A stretch of 64,000 bases of DNA. It comes from Aedoeadaptatus coli (GTDB lineage Bacteria; Bacillota; Clostridia; Tissierellales; Peptoniphilaceae). Position 1 is the stretch's first letter. Every line of letters starts with the position of its first letter. The position numbers were made by a program, and so were the translations under genes. The notes beneath the pieces are model-generated. The model had not been told where the DNA came from. It did no database searches and saw nothing but the letters and a program-made list of their open reading frames with translations. This document shows, piece by piece, positions 31,107-40,647 of the stretch. Location of the stretch: positions 1 to 64,000 of the forward strand of contig NZ_OPYI01000001.1 in NCBI RefSeq assembly GCF_900343085.1, in the 5' to 3' direction.

Positions 31107-31475
31107 TTGCAAAGTTTGAATAAAAAAAGATTACGAAGCTATGCCATTCTCGGCATCGCCATGATTTTATTGAGGCAAGGGGTAATGGCCGCGGGATTTA
31201 TGCGGGCGACCACGAATTTCATCGCCGCATGGGGCATGGCCCTTGCGGCCATCGGCTTCGTCGTCTTTCATCTTGAATTGCGCCGCGGCCGGGGCATGTC
31301 TCCTGAAGGCGAAGAAGTGCTCTTCGGCGGGCCGATGCTTCACGGCGGGCTTATCGTCGCCTTGTCGCTGTTCTTTTTTGCGCTGACATTGGCAAAGGGT
31401 CTGATTATCGGTGTCCTCTTCGGCGGCTTGCTTCTGCTTTTTACGAAGTTAATTCGCAATGTAAAACAATCATAA
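31107..31475 (+). CDS. Small hypothetical membrane protein
   Basis: 122 residues, apparently from a TTG start with GGGGA upstream; an ATG start would cut into the first membrane segment. Four hydrophobic segments (about 12-30, 36-55, 75-93 and 96-113) separated by a basic loop (ELRRGRGMSPEGEE). No family recognised. Monocistronic between its own promoter and a hairpin. Confidence 0.65.
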   Translation: MQSLNKKRLRSYAILGIAMILLRQGVMAAGFMRATTNFIAAWGMALAAIGFVVFHLELRRGRGMSPEGEEVLFGGPMLHGGLIVALSLFFFALTLAKGLIIGVLFGGLLLLFTKLIRNVKQS

Positions 31476-31488
31476 GATGAACAGCCAT

Positions 31489-31512
31489 GGGATCTCTGCG
31501 GAGATCCTGTTT
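31489..31512 (+). terminator. Probable terminator
   Basis: Stem GGATCTC/GAGATCC with loop TGCG and TGTTTTG; the T-run is short. The following 31513-31660 is AT-rich with no gene seen. Confidence 0.6.
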
Positions 31513-31676
31513 TGATTTGAGGCCTGTATTTTTTTATTTTCAAAATATGGGAAATAAATGGAAAAAGAAAAGAACGGAAGTTTGTGTATTTGCCCCTATG
31601 GCGGGTAAAAATTATAAATCGGAGAAAACCATTTTAGCGACCGGTACGGATCAATCGAATATTGGAAAGAGCCTTT

Positions 31677-34205
31677 ATGAAAAAAGTAATGACAATTTTA
31701 AAACGGGATTTTAAGCGGATACTGACCAACGAGGCGGCACTTCTCGTTCTCGTGGGTATTTCTTTGCTTCCGTCTTTTTACGCGTGGTTCAATATTGCCG
31801 CAAACATGGATCCCTATGGAAATTTGGATCAGGTAAAGATCGCTGTCGCCAACGAAGACACAGCCGTGCCCTTTCAGGGAAAGGACCTCAATGCCGGCGA
31901 CGAAATCGTGGCGGAACTAAAAAAGAACGACCAGCTCGGGTGGACCTTTGTGGATAAAGAGGCGGCCATCGAGGGAGTGAAGGCGGGGGATTACTACGCC
32001 GCCATCGTCATTCCTTCGGATTTTTCCTCGTCTTTTCTGTCCATTTTAGATGAAGGCGCCATTCGCTTCCCGGCCCTGGATTACTACGTCAACGAAAAAC
32101 TCAACGCCATCGCGCCGAAGATTACCTCCACGGGGCTCGGCACCCTGGAAGCGCAAATCGACAGTCGCTTCGTGGCCATGAGTTCGGAGATTTTAGGGGA
32201 AAAAGTGGCGAAGACCACGACGGATTTCCGCGGCGAGACGGAGGAAAAGCGCGACGATGCCATTCAAAGTCTGGGCAAGGTGAATCAAAACCTGGCGGAA
32301 TATGAAACGGTGTTAAAAAACATGGACGGCGAGCTGAATCGCCTGTCGGAATTGAGCCGCGGCGCCCGCAAGGACGTCACGGCTTTGAAGGATGCGGTGA
32401 GAAAAGGCGAAATTACGCTGGATGAAGCCTCGGCGCTCCTGGAAGAGACCCGGCGGCAAAGTGAAAAGATCGCCGGCGCCTACGAAGACATGATGGACGA
32501 CATGGATCGCATGGCGCGCATGGCAGACACCTATTCCGAGAAAAAGTACTTATCTTTGGACCGAGACTTTACCCATGAAAAGCAGCGCATCGAGCGCAGT
32601 CTCGTGGACATGGAATTGATTAACGATATAAACAGACGAATTCTGAGGGATTTGGACTGCCTCACGCCCATACCGAAAGAGGCGCGGCCCCTGGATGTCG
32701 TGGGGCGTTGGCAGCAAATCAATAGAAGAAACGGCGCCCTTTTAGACGCCGCGAGGGAGCAAAATGCGGCCATCAAATCGGCGAGAATCTCTCTGGAAGA
32801 CAACCACCGCACGATTCAAAATCGCCTGAAGGAATCCTCTGACGCCCTCGACGATTTAAGGCTTGATTTCCGGAGCAGCGTTCCTCCTATCATGAATCAA
32901 AGCTTCGATTTGCTGAATCAGGTGGAAGGGCATTTTTCCGCAAGCTTATCCACCATGCCCGTGCTCCTGGACGAATTTGATCGCCTGCTCGGCGACATGG
33001 AGGCCATGTGCGGCGAAGCCCACAAAACCGTGGAAAACAGCTTGGAGAGCCTTGGACGCGCCCAAAACAGCATTTCCGGCCTGCAAAAGGATTTGGGGCA
33101 ATTGGACCGCGGTCCCCTCTACGAAAAAATTCGCCGGGCTACCATCTTCGACGAAAACACCTTTACCACCTTTATGGAAAGTCCGGTGAAGATCAACGAA
33201 CACGTGGTTTATCAAAGCGAGAACTACGGCAGCGCCATGACGCCCTTTTTCACGAACCTGGCCCTTTGGGTCGGCGGCATGATTCTTATTTCGATTATAA
33301 AAATCGACGTAGACAGAGACGAGTCCGTGGAACCATTGAGCTTTAAAGGAGCCTACGTCGGCCGCTGGGCCCTCTTTGCCTCGATCGGCCTGATTCAGGC
33401 CCTTATCGTCAGCGTCGGCGACCTGTGGCTTTTGAAGGTCCAGTGCGCCCATCCCTTCCTCTTTGTGCTTACGGCCCTTTTGTCCTCCCTGGCCTATGTG
33501 TCCATGATCTATTCCTTGGCGGCCACCTTCAGAAACATCGGCAAGGCCATCGCCGTTATCGTGCTGATCCTGCAAATTCCCGGCGCTTCCGGCACCTATC
33601 CTATCGAAATGATGGCACCCTTTTTCCGCTCCATCTATCCCGCGCTGCCCTTCCACTACGGCATCGACGCCATGCGGGAGGCCATGCTCGGCGTGTATGG
33701 ATTCCATTTGGGAAAATATTGGCTGATATTGCTGGCCTATTTGCCCCTGTCTCTATTCATCGGCCTGGTCGGTCCTCGGATCTTCGGCGGCCTCAACCAT
33801 ATTTTCGATTTAAGACTGGCGGAAAGCGAGTTGATCCACGGCGACCTTCCGGAAAAACAAAGCATTATGAGCGGCGACTTGATCCCCATGATTTTATCCC
33901 AAGATACTCGAGGCTTGGAACGCGTGAAGGATAAGCACGCACGCTTCTTTGCCGGCTATGAAAAAAAGAAGTACTACGCCTTTGTGGCCCTGGCCCTGGT
34001 GCCCGGCATTTCCCTCTGCCTGCTCCTGGGCATGGACACCAAGATTCGCTACCTGGTCATTTGGGTCGCCTCTATTATCGCCTTTGCAACCTACTTGATT
34101 TGGCTGGAATATTACCGCCGTCGCTACGAAGTGGAAGCGGAGTGGTTGGCCCTTTCCGAATCGGAAGTACTGGATCGACTGAAAGGCAAGGACGCCCATG
34201 AATAA
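31677..34205 (+). CDS. YhgE/Pip domain membrane protein, long form
   Basis: 842 residues, start ATG at 31677 with GGAAAGAG upstream. The N-terminus is the Pip pattern: RDFKRILTNEAALLVLVGISLLPSFYAWFNIAANMDPYGN, then an extracytoplasmic domain to about 170 with AVANEDT, YYAAIVIPSDFS and YYVNEKLNAIAPK. A long coiled-coil-rich region (about 190-490) leads to an ABC-2-like membrane domain (about 525-700). An additional C-terminal part with two more membrane segments (about 760-810) is absent from the neighbour. Pip/YhgE proteins relate to phage receptor and EsaA-like type VII secretion proteins. It overlaps the second copy by 8 bp. Confidence 0.88.
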   Translation: MKKVMTILKRDFKRILTNEAALLVLVGISLLPSFYAWFNIAANMDPYGNLDQVKIAVANEDTAVPFQGKDLNAGDEIVAELKKNDQLGWTFVDKEAAIEGVKAGDYYAAIVIPSDFSSSFLSILDEGAIRFPALDYYVNEKLNAIAPKITSTGLGTLEAQIDSRFVAMSSEILGEKVAKTTTDFRGETEEKRDDAIQSLGKVNQNLAEYETVLKNMDGELNRLSELSRGARKDVTALKDAVRKGEITLDEASALLEETRRQSEKIAGAYEDMMDDMDRMARMADTYSEKKYLSLDRDFTHEKQRIERSLVDMELINDINRRILRDLDCLTPIPKEARPLDVVGRWQQINRRNGALLDAAREQNAAIKSARISLEDNHRTIQNRLKESSDALDDLRLDFRSSVPPIMNQSFDLLNQVEGHFSASLSTMPVLLDEFDRLLGDMEAMCGEAHKTVENSLESLGRAQNSISGLQKDLGQLDRGPLYEKIRRATIFDENTFTTFMESPVKINEHVVYQSENYGSAMTPFFTNLALWVGGMILISIIKIDVDRDESVEPLSFKGAYVGRWALFASIGLIQALIVSVGDLWLLKVQCAHPFLFVLTALLSSLAYVSMIYSLAATFRNIGKAIAVIVLILQIPGASGTYPIEMMAPFFRSIYPALPFHYGIDAMREAMLGVYGFHLGKYWLILLAYLPLSLFIGLVGPRIFGGLNHIFDLRLAESELIHGDLPEKQSIMSGDLIPMILSQDTRGLERVKDKHARFFAGYEKKKYYAFVALALVPGISLCLLLGMDTKIRYLVIWVASIIAFATYLIWLEYYRRRYEVEAEWLALSESEVLDRLKGKDAHE

Positions 34206-36378
34206 AATTAAGAACCATATTAAGGAAGATTTTTCCAGAATTAAAAACAACAGCATCGTCCTCGTGGTGTTTTTGGGCATTAGTTTGATTCCCTGCCTCT
34301 ACGCCTGGTTTAACATTGCCGCCTCCTGGGATCCTTACAAACATACGGAGAACATTCCCATGGCCGTGGTCAATGAAGACAAGGGCTACGAGCCCACCTT
34401 GATTCCCAAAACCTTCGACATCGGCGAGAAGCTGAAGATGAACCTCGCCGTGGAAGAGACGGTGAATTGGATCTTTACGGACCGGGAAGATGCCGTGGAA
34501 GGCGTGAAAAGCGGCACCTATTACGCCGCCATTATTATTCCCGCCGATTTCAGTGAAAAGATGTTTTCATTCCTGTCTCCGGGAGGCGAAGCGCCGGAGC
34601 TGGAGTACTATGTCAACGAAAAGAAAAACGCCATCGCCCCGAAAGTTGTGGGAAAAGAAGCGGGCAATCTAACCGATTGGGTGAAAGAAACCTTCACGAA
34701 AACCCTCTACGACACGGTCTTCGATTCCCTTCTGACGTTCAAAGAAGACGGGGAAAATGCCCGCACCGACGCCCTGTGGGATCAGCTGCAGCAACAATTG
34801 GGCCAAAGCAGCGACGCCTTAAGCGTGCAGGCCGCCACCCTGCGCTCCTTTAAACAATTGGCCGAGGCCTCGAAAGTGGTCATGAAAAGCGGCGACAATC
34901 TCATGGATACGTCCAAAAGCGCCCTGGACGAAAACATGGGGCGTATGAAGGAAGATCGAAAGGATTTAAATGAATTAAAATCCACATTAAACCTCTTTCG
35001 CCGAAACATGGAAACGGCCTTGGATAAAAACATCGCCTACATGGAAAAATTAGGCGGCGACGTGGACGACCTCTTCGAAGACGGAGAAGCGAAGCGTGAC
35101 CGCTTTGTGGCCAATCGTCGGGCCGTGATCAGCACCTTGGAACAGGACATCAAAGACAAAGAAGAGATGGTGAGAAAAATCACGGATCTCAATGACGAAC
35201 TCCCCATTCCCCTTATGGGCTTGGAACGGGCGGCGGAAAAAATTTGCCGAAGCAAAGGCTACGAAGAGGCCATGCTCAAGGACCTCAAGGCCGTGGACGA
35301 CGGGGAGGCCGAAGCCTACGAAGACATCGCCGCCTTGCGCCGTGAATTTCTCGACAGCAAAGAGAGAAACCAAGAGAATTTAGATGCCCTTCGCCGGGAA
35401 ATCAACGAAACCATGTTTGCGCGCCTGGATTCCGTTCAAAATCAATTGGACGGCGTGGGCAAAGATACGGAAAAACTCTGGGCCGATGCCCGTCAGTCGG
35501 CGAAGGAAGTGGCCCGCCTGTCGGCCCGGCTTCAGGGAAATTTGTCCGATTTATCCAATCATATGGATCGTTCCATTGAATTAATCGACGGGGCGAAACA
35601 ATCCGTCGACGACCTCTACGACAAAACCGTGGTATTGGAAAATTCCGAAGGCGTGGACAAGATAAAACTCTTTTTATCGGAAGATACGAAACAGTTGAGC
35701 CAATTCCTCGCAAAGCCCATGCAGACGCGCATCCACCACATTTTTGCCGTGGAAAACTACGGATCGGCCATGGCGGCCTTCTACACGACCTTGGCATTGT
35801 GGGTCGGCGCGGTGATCCAGGTTGCATTGATCGACGTGAAGACGCCGGCGTCCTACGAAGAGAAATACGGCGAATTTAAGCCCCACGAGCAGTATTTGGG
35901 AAGGCTGAGTCTGTTTCTGATTATCGCCACCATCCAAAGCCTGCTCATCGCCTTGGGCGATCTGTACTTTTTGGACATTCAGTGTTTGCATCCGGCCCAT
36001 TTCCTCTTTACCACCTGGGTGGCATCCATGGTGTTCACCATGGTCATCTACACCTTGACCGTCTCCTTCGGCGACATCGGAAAAGCCATCTGCGTCGTGC
36101 TCATGGTTATTCAAGTGGCGGGCAGCGGCGGGACCTTTCCCATCGATGTGGCGCCGAAATTTTTCAGAGTCATGTATCCTTTCTTGCCCTTCGTGTACAG
36201 CATGAATGCCATGAAAGAAACCATCGCCGGTTTTTACGGCGCAACCTACACCCGCTCCCTCTTAATCCTACAAATCTATCTGATCGGATCCTTGGTGCTC
36301 GGCCTCGTTCTCAGAAAGCCCATTGTAAAACTGAACGACCGCTTTATGGAGCGATTGGAAGAGACCAAAATAATGTAG
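34198..36378 (+). CDS. YhgE/Pip domain membrane protein, short form
   Basis: 726 residues, start overlapping the preceding gene. Same design as its partner: FLGISLIPCLYAWFNIAASWDPYK near the N-terminus, AVVNEDKGYEP, YYAAIIIPADFS and YYVNEKKNAIAPKVV, a long heptad-rich extracytoplasmic region (about 200-500), then about five membrane segments with ENYGSAMAAFYTTLALWVGAVI and GDIGKAICVVLMVIQVAGSGG. The two are related but clearly diverged, so they probably form a hetero-oligomer that exports something or shapes the surface. No WXG100 or EssC gene is in the window. Confidence 0.88.
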   Translation: MNKIKNHIKEDFSRIKNNSIVLVVFLGISLIPCLYAWFNIAASWDPYKHTENIPMAVVNEDKGYEPTLIPKTFDIGEKLKMNLAVEETVNWIFTDREDAVEGVKSGTYYAAIIIPADFSEKMFSFLSPGGEAPELEYYVNEKKNAIAPKVVGKEAGNLTDWVKETFTKTLYDTVFDSLLTFKEDGENARTDALWDQLQQQLGQSSDALSVQAATLRSFKQLAEASKVVMKSGDNLMDTSKSALDENMGRMKEDRKDLNELKSTLNLFRRNMETALDKNIAYMEKLGGDVDDLFEDGEAKRDRFVANRRAVISTLEQDIKDKEEMVRKITDLNDELPIPLMGLERAAEKICRSKGYEEAMLKDLKAVDDGEAEAYEDIAALRREFLDSKERNQENLDALRREINETMFARLDSVQNQLDGVGKDTEKLWADARQSAKEVARLSARLQGNLSDLSNHMDRSIELIDGAKQSVDDLYDKTVVLENSEGVDKIKLFLSEDTKQLSQFLAKPMQTRIHHIFAVENYGSAMAAFYTTLALWVGAVIQVALIDVKTPASYEEKYGEFKPHEQYLGRLSLFLIIATIQSLLIALGDLYFLDIQCLHPAHFLFTTWVASMVFTMVIYTLTVSFGDIGKAICVVLMVIQVAGSGGTFPIDVAPKFFRVMYPFLPFVYSMNAMKETIAGFYGATYTRSLLILQIYLIGSLVLGLVLRKPIVKLNDRFMERLEETKIM

Positions 36379-36387
36379 ACAAACGAG

Positions 36388-36430
36388 AAAAAATCTTCTC
36401 TGTCCTTTTTGCGACGGGGAAGATTTTTTA
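36388..36430 (+). terminator. Terminator of the Pip gene pair
   Basis: AAAAATCTTC pairs GAAGATTTTT across a long loop that can form its own weak stem (TGTC/GACG area). Confidence 0.7.
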
Positions 36431-36476
36431 TTATTAATTTTTTTAGTGGGAAAATGGAACAGACTTTTATAATTCC

Positions 36477-36505
36477 TTGACTTTCGGACTTTAGTAGACT
36501 AGAAT
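36477..36505 (+). promoter_or_regulatory. Promoter of the DUF3798 ABC importer operon
   Basis: TTGACT (36477-36482), a 17-bp spacer and TAGAAT (36500-36505). An inverted repeat ACTTAAG-N6-CTTAAGT (36513-36532) follows at about +1 to +20, placed like a repressor operator. Confidence 0.8.
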
Positions 36506-36568
36506 ATTAGCAACTTAAGGAAACACTTAAGTGCAGAAAAAATACTTAGGGATTTAGGAGAGATGACT

Positions 36569-37912
36569 ATGAAACTAAGAAGAAGACGCATTCTGTCCAT
36601 GGCTCTCGTAGCCATGATGCTGTTAGTGTTCACGGCAGCCTGTACCAAAGTCGATACCGGAAAAGCCGGCGACAACGGCGGCAAAGATGCGCCCCAAGAA
36701 GCCACTCGTGCAAAATTCGAAACCTTAAAAGACGGCGACACGATCCATATCGGTATTATCACCGGTACCGTATCCCAAGCGGAAGACGAATTCCGTGCGG
36801 CTCAAGAAGCCATTAAGAAATACGGCAACGCCGACGAAGGCGGCATGATTCGCCACGACACCTATCCGGACCGTTTCGAAGCGGAACAAGAAACCACCAT
36901 TTCCAAAATCGTCGCCATGGCAGACGACCCGGATATGCGCGCTGTCATCGTGAACCAAGCGGTTCCCGGAACCTCCGCCGCATTCCAACAAATCCGCGCC
37001 AAACGCCCGGACATTATCTTGATCAACTTAACCGCACAAGAAGATACGGTCATGGCTGAAAACAGCTCGGACTTAGTCTTAGACGCCGACAACGTCAGCC
37101 GCGGCTACCGCATCATCAAGGCTGCAAAAGACATGGGCGCAACGAAGTTTGCACACATTACCTTCCCCCGCCACATGTCCATCGAGCTCTTGGCTCTGCG
37201 TCGTGCCATTATGGAAGAAGCCTGCAAGGACTTAGGTCTTGAATTTATTTCCTTAAACGCTCCCGACCCGACCACCGACATCGGTGTTCCCGGCGCACAA
37301 CAATACATCGCAGAAAACATTCAACCCTGGATCGACAAATACGGCAAGGACACGGCGTTCTTCTGTACCAACGACGCCCACACGGAACCCTTGTTAAGAG
37401 GGGTTGCAGCCGGCGGCGCCATCTTCGTCGAACAAGACTTACCTTCCCCGATTATGGGTTATCCGAAAGCATTCTCCGTCGACATTCAAGATAAGGCCGG
37501 TGACTGGCAAGCCATCAACGCCGAAGTCGAAAAATCAGTTGTCGCAGCCGGCGGTTCCGGTCGCATGGGTACCTGGGCATACTCCTTAGGTTACTCCCTC
37601 ACCTTAGGTGCCGTTGACTTAGTACAAGAAGTTCTCCACGGCAAAATGGAACTCACCAACATCGACAACATCATCGACTGCGTCGACAACTACACCGAAG
37701 GTGCAAAATGGATGGCCGTCAACTACGTCGACCGTGCATCCGGCGAAAAGAAAGACAATCACATCCTGCTCGCACAAGACACCTATGTCTACGGCAAGGG
37801 TTACCTGGGCATGGATAAGGTCGAAGTACCTGAAAAATATATGACCATGAATATCGACTTGGATGCAATTAAAGCATCGCAAGAACAAGCGGAAGGCGAA
37901 ACAGGTGAATAA
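36569..37912 (+). CDS. DUF3798-type substrate-binding lipoprotein of an ABC importer
   Basis: 447 residues. The ATG at 36569 is preferred because TTAGGAG lies 8 nt upstream; the one at 36563 is too close. Lipoprotein signal with lipobox FTAAC (Cys25) and a Lys/Asp/Gly-rich linker. The rest looks like a periplasmic-binding fold: HIGIITGTVSQAEDEF, MRAVIVNQAVPGTSAAF, DSSDLVLDAD-like turn and AFFCTNDAHTEPLLRGVAAGG. It is followed by a double ATPase and two BPD_transp_2-type permeases, so it delivers substrate to them. The substrate is unknown; sugar- or nucleoside-type compounds are the usual choice for this transporter class. Confidence 0.85.
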   Translation: MKLRRRRILSMALVAMMLLVFTAACTKVDTGKAGDNGGKDAPQEATRAKFETLKDGDTIHIGIITGTVSQAEDEFRAAQEAIKKYGNADEGGMIRHDTYPDRFEAEQETTISKIVAMADDPDMRAVIVNQAVPGTSAAFQQIRAKRPDIILINLTAQEDTVMAENSSDLVLDADNVSRGYRIIKAAKDMGATKFAHITFPRHMSIELLALRRAIMEEACKDLGLEFISLNAPDPTTDIGVPGAQQYIAENIQPWIDKYGKDTAFFCTNDAHTEPLLRGVAAGGAIFVEQDLPSPIMGYPKAFSVDIQDKAGDWQAINAEVEKSVVAAGGSGRMGTWAYSLGYSLTLGAVDLVQEVLHGKMELTNIDNIIDCVDNYTEGAKWMAVNYVDRASGEKKDNHILLAQDTYVYGKGYLGMDKVEVPEKYMTMNIDLDAIKASQEQAEGETGE

Positions 37913-37988
37913 TCGTCGCAAGACGAGCATAAGCATCGGAGATAAACCAGCGATTTTCGTTGGTTTATTTCCTATTAGGAGGTAAATT

Positions 37989-39584
37989 TTGGCTGAGAAC
38001 ATGTTGGAGGTTCGACATGTCGAAAAGCGCTTTGGCGAAAACGTCGTATTAAGAGACGTGAGCTTCGCCCTGGCGCCCGGGGAAATTCTCGGGCTCGTCG
38101 GCGAAAACGGCGCAGGCAAATCGACCTTAATGAACATTATCTTCGGAATGGAAGTCATCCGGGACACCGGAGGCTTCGACGGAGAAATTTTACTGAACGG
38201 AGAGCCCATCGACTTTAAATCCCCCATCGACGCGTTGGATGCGGGGATCGGCATGGTGCACCAGGAGTTTAACTTAATTCCCGGTTTTACCGCCGCCGAA
38301 AACATTACGTTTAATATGGAGCGCACCAAGCAATCGGTGATCTCTTCCATCTTCGGAAAGAAATACGCCACCATTGACACGGAGGCAAACATCGCCCTCT
38401 CCGGCGAATCCCTTGATACCTTAGGCGTGGCCATCGACCCGAGAGGGATGGTGTCCGAAATGCCCGTAGGTCATAAACAGTTTATCGAAATCGCTCGGGA
38501 AATTACCCGAGAAGATGTGAAGCTTATTATTATGGACGAGCCCACCGCCGTCTTGACGGAATCCGAAGCCGACCAACTCATGGCGGCATTGAAACGATTG
38601 TCGGATCTGGGCATCGCCATTATCTTCATCACCCACCGATTGAGAGAGATCTTAAATGTGTGCGATTCCATCGTCGTTTTAAGAGACGGCGAAATCGTGG
38701 AACGCCGAAAAAATGAAGGTCTGAACATCGACCAAATTGCCGCGTGGATGGTGGGCCGCGAAAACGGCATTCGTCCCGAGGCGAGAGAAGAACGAAGAAA
38801 GGCTTCCGACGAAGTGGCCCTCAGTATTCGCAACCTGGCTGTGGACATGCCCGGCGAACAGGTTTACGATGTGAATCTCGACGTCCGTGAAGGGGAGATC
38901 TTAGGCATCGCCGGTCTCGCCGGCCAAGGCAAACTCGGCATCGCCAACGGCATCTTGGGCACCTATCCCGTCACAGGCTCCGTGGAATTTCACGGAGAAC
39001 CTTTGGAACTCGGAAACACCAATAAAATTTTAAAGAGCAAAATCGCCTTCGTTTCCGAAGACCGCCGGGGCGTGGGCCTCTTGCTGGACGAGCCTATTTA
39101 CTGGAATATTTCCTTTAACGCCATGCAGGTGCAAAATAAATTCGTGAAACGCGTCCTCGGGATGCGCTTCAGAGACGAAGCGGAAATGCGCCGCGTCTCC
39201 GACGAATACATTCAGTCCTTAGCCATTAAAACCACCGGCGGCGATCAAAAAGCCGGGAACCTTTCCGGGGGCAATCAACAAAAAGTTTGCCTCGCCAAGG
39301 CCCTGTGCATGGATCCGGAGCTCCTGTTTGTATCGGAGCCCACCCGCGGGATCGACATCGGCGCCAAGGAATTGGTGTTAAACGCCCTGGAGAAAATCAA
39401 TCGGGAAGAAGAGACGACCATCGTCATGATCTCTTCGGAACTGGAAGAATTGCGTAGCATTTGCGACCGCATCGCCGTCATCTGCGAAGGGCGCATCGCG
39501 GGGATCTTGCCTGCGACGGAAGATGCGAGAAAATTCGGCTTATTAATGAGTGGTGAGAAAGTAGAGGTGGATACTCTTGAATAA
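37989..39584 (+). CDS. ABC importer ATPase with two nucleotide-binding domains
   Basis: 531 residues from a TTG start, 8 nt after AGGAGG. The first domain has Walker A GENGAGKST and Walker B LIIMDEPTAVL. The second has a degenerate Walker A (GLAGQGKLG) but a clean signature LSGGNQQK and Walker B-like LFVSEPTRGIDIGA. This is the arrangement of RbsA/MglA/YufO-type sugar and nucleoside importers. Its end overlaps the first permease by 8 bp. Confidence 0.94.
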   Translation: MAENMLEVRHVEKRFGENVVLRDVSFALAPGEILGLVGENGAGKSTLMNIIFGMEVIRDTGGFDGEILLNGEPIDFKSPIDALDAGIGMVHQEFNLIPGFTAAENITFNMERTKQSVISSIFGKKYATIDTEANIALSGESLDTLGVAIDPRGMVSEMPVGHKQFIEIAREITREDVKLIIMDEPTAVLTESEADQLMAALKRLSDLGIAIIFITHRLREILNVCDSIVVLRDGEIVERRKNEGLNIDQIAAWMVGRENGIRPEAREERRKASDEVALSIRNLAVDMPGEQVYDVNLDVREGEILGIAGLAGQGKLGIANGILGTYPVTGSVEFHGEPLELGNTNKILKSKIAFVSEDRRGVGLLLDEPIYWNISFNAMQVQNKFVKRVLGMRFRDEAEMRRVSDEYIQSLAIKTTGGDQKAGNLSGGNQQKVCLAKALCMDPELLFVSEPTRGIDIGAKELVLNALEKINREEETTIVMISSELEELRSICDRIAVICEGRIAGILPATEDARKFGLLMSGEKVEVDTLE

Positions 39585-40647
39585 AACATGGATTCAACGA
39601 ATCGGGCTGCCTCGACTGATCATCGGTCTGTTCCTATTGGCCCTCTTTGCGGCGGCACCGGCCGCCGGCGTGTCCCTGGGCGATTCCATCGAAAACGTCC
39701 TGGCGCGCTTCGGCATGTTCTCGATCTTAGTTCTTAGTTTGATTCCCATGGTCCAATCGGGCTGCGGGCTGAACTTCGGCTTGCCCATCGGCGTCGTCGC
39801 CGGCATCTTAGGCGGCGTCACCAGCATCGAGTTCGGCCTCACGGGTTTTGCCGGCATCTTTTTAGGGATGCTGTTAGGCGCCTTGGTGGCCATCGTCTTC
39901 GGATGGGGCTACGGCGTCCTGCTCAACAAAATCAAAGGCGACGAAATGTTGATTGCCACCTACGTCGGCTATTCCTTTACGGCATTTATGTGTATGATCT
40001 ACTTGATCCTGCCCTACAAAAACCCGGTTTCCGTATTAAGTTACGCCGGCAAGGGCCTTTCCCAACAAATTCCCGTCGCCGATTACTGGATGAACAGCGC
40101 CGTGGATGCGGCGGGGACCAGAACCTCCACCGGTGTCTTGACGGACTTCTTAAGCTTCCATATTTTCGGCGTGCGCATTCCCGTGGGGATGTACTTGATC
40201 TTCGCCATCCTGGCACTGGCCGTGTGGGCCTTCTTCCGCACGAAAACCGGTACGGCCATGACCGCCGTGGGATCGAATCCGGAATATGCCAGAGCCGGGG
40301 GCATTAACATCAACCGCATGCGCCTGTTCTCGGTCATCCTTTCCACGGTCATCGCCGCAGTGGGCATCATCGTCTATCAACAATCCTACGGATTTATTCA
40401 ACTCTATCAATCGCCTCTGTCCTTTACCTTCCAAACCGTCGCGGCCCTCTTAATCGGCGGCGCCAGCATTAACAAGGCGACGATCCCCAATGTCATCATC
40501 GGGACCTTCCTGTTCCAGGGGATTATTACCTTAACGCCGACGGTCATCAACGGCGCCATTAACATCGACGTGTCGGAAGTTCTCAGATTGATCGTCACCA
40601 ACGGTATGATCGTCTACGCATTGACCAGGAGGAATCGCAATGAATAA
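39577..40647 (+). CDS. ABC importer permease 1 (BPD_transp_2 type)
   Basis: 356 residues, apparently from TTG at 39577 with GAGGTGG upstream and overlapping the ATPase gene. About nine hydrophobic segments. Features of the ribose/nucleoside permease family are visible: SGCGLNFGLPIGVVAGILGG, KIKGDEMLIATYVGYS, TAMTAVGSNPEYARAGGIN (ATPase-contact segment) and ALLIGGASINKATIPN. It overlaps the second permease by 8 bp. Confidence 0.9.
   Translation: MNKTWIQRIGLPRLIIGLFLLALFAAAPAAGVSLGDSIENVLARFGMFSILVLSLIPMVQSGCGLNFGLPIGVVAGILGGVTSIEFGLTGFAGIFLGMLLGALVAIVFGWGYGVLLNKIKGDEMLIATYVGYSFTAFMCMIYLILPYKNPVSVLSYAGKGLSQQIPVADYWMNSAVDAAGTRTSTGVLTDFLSFHIFGVRIPVGMYLIFAILALAVWAFFRTKTGTAMTAVGSNPEYARAGGININRMRLFSVILSTVIAAVGIIVYQQSYGFIQLYQSPLSFTFQTVAALLIGGASINKATIPNVIIGTFLFQGIITLTPTVINGAINIDVSEVLRLIVTNGMIVYALTRRNRNE

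Noticed and set aside
31677-36378. Complete type VII secretion locus
   Set aside because: Only Pip/YhgE proteins are present; EssC-type ATPase, EsxA-like and EsaB-like genes are absent in the flanks.
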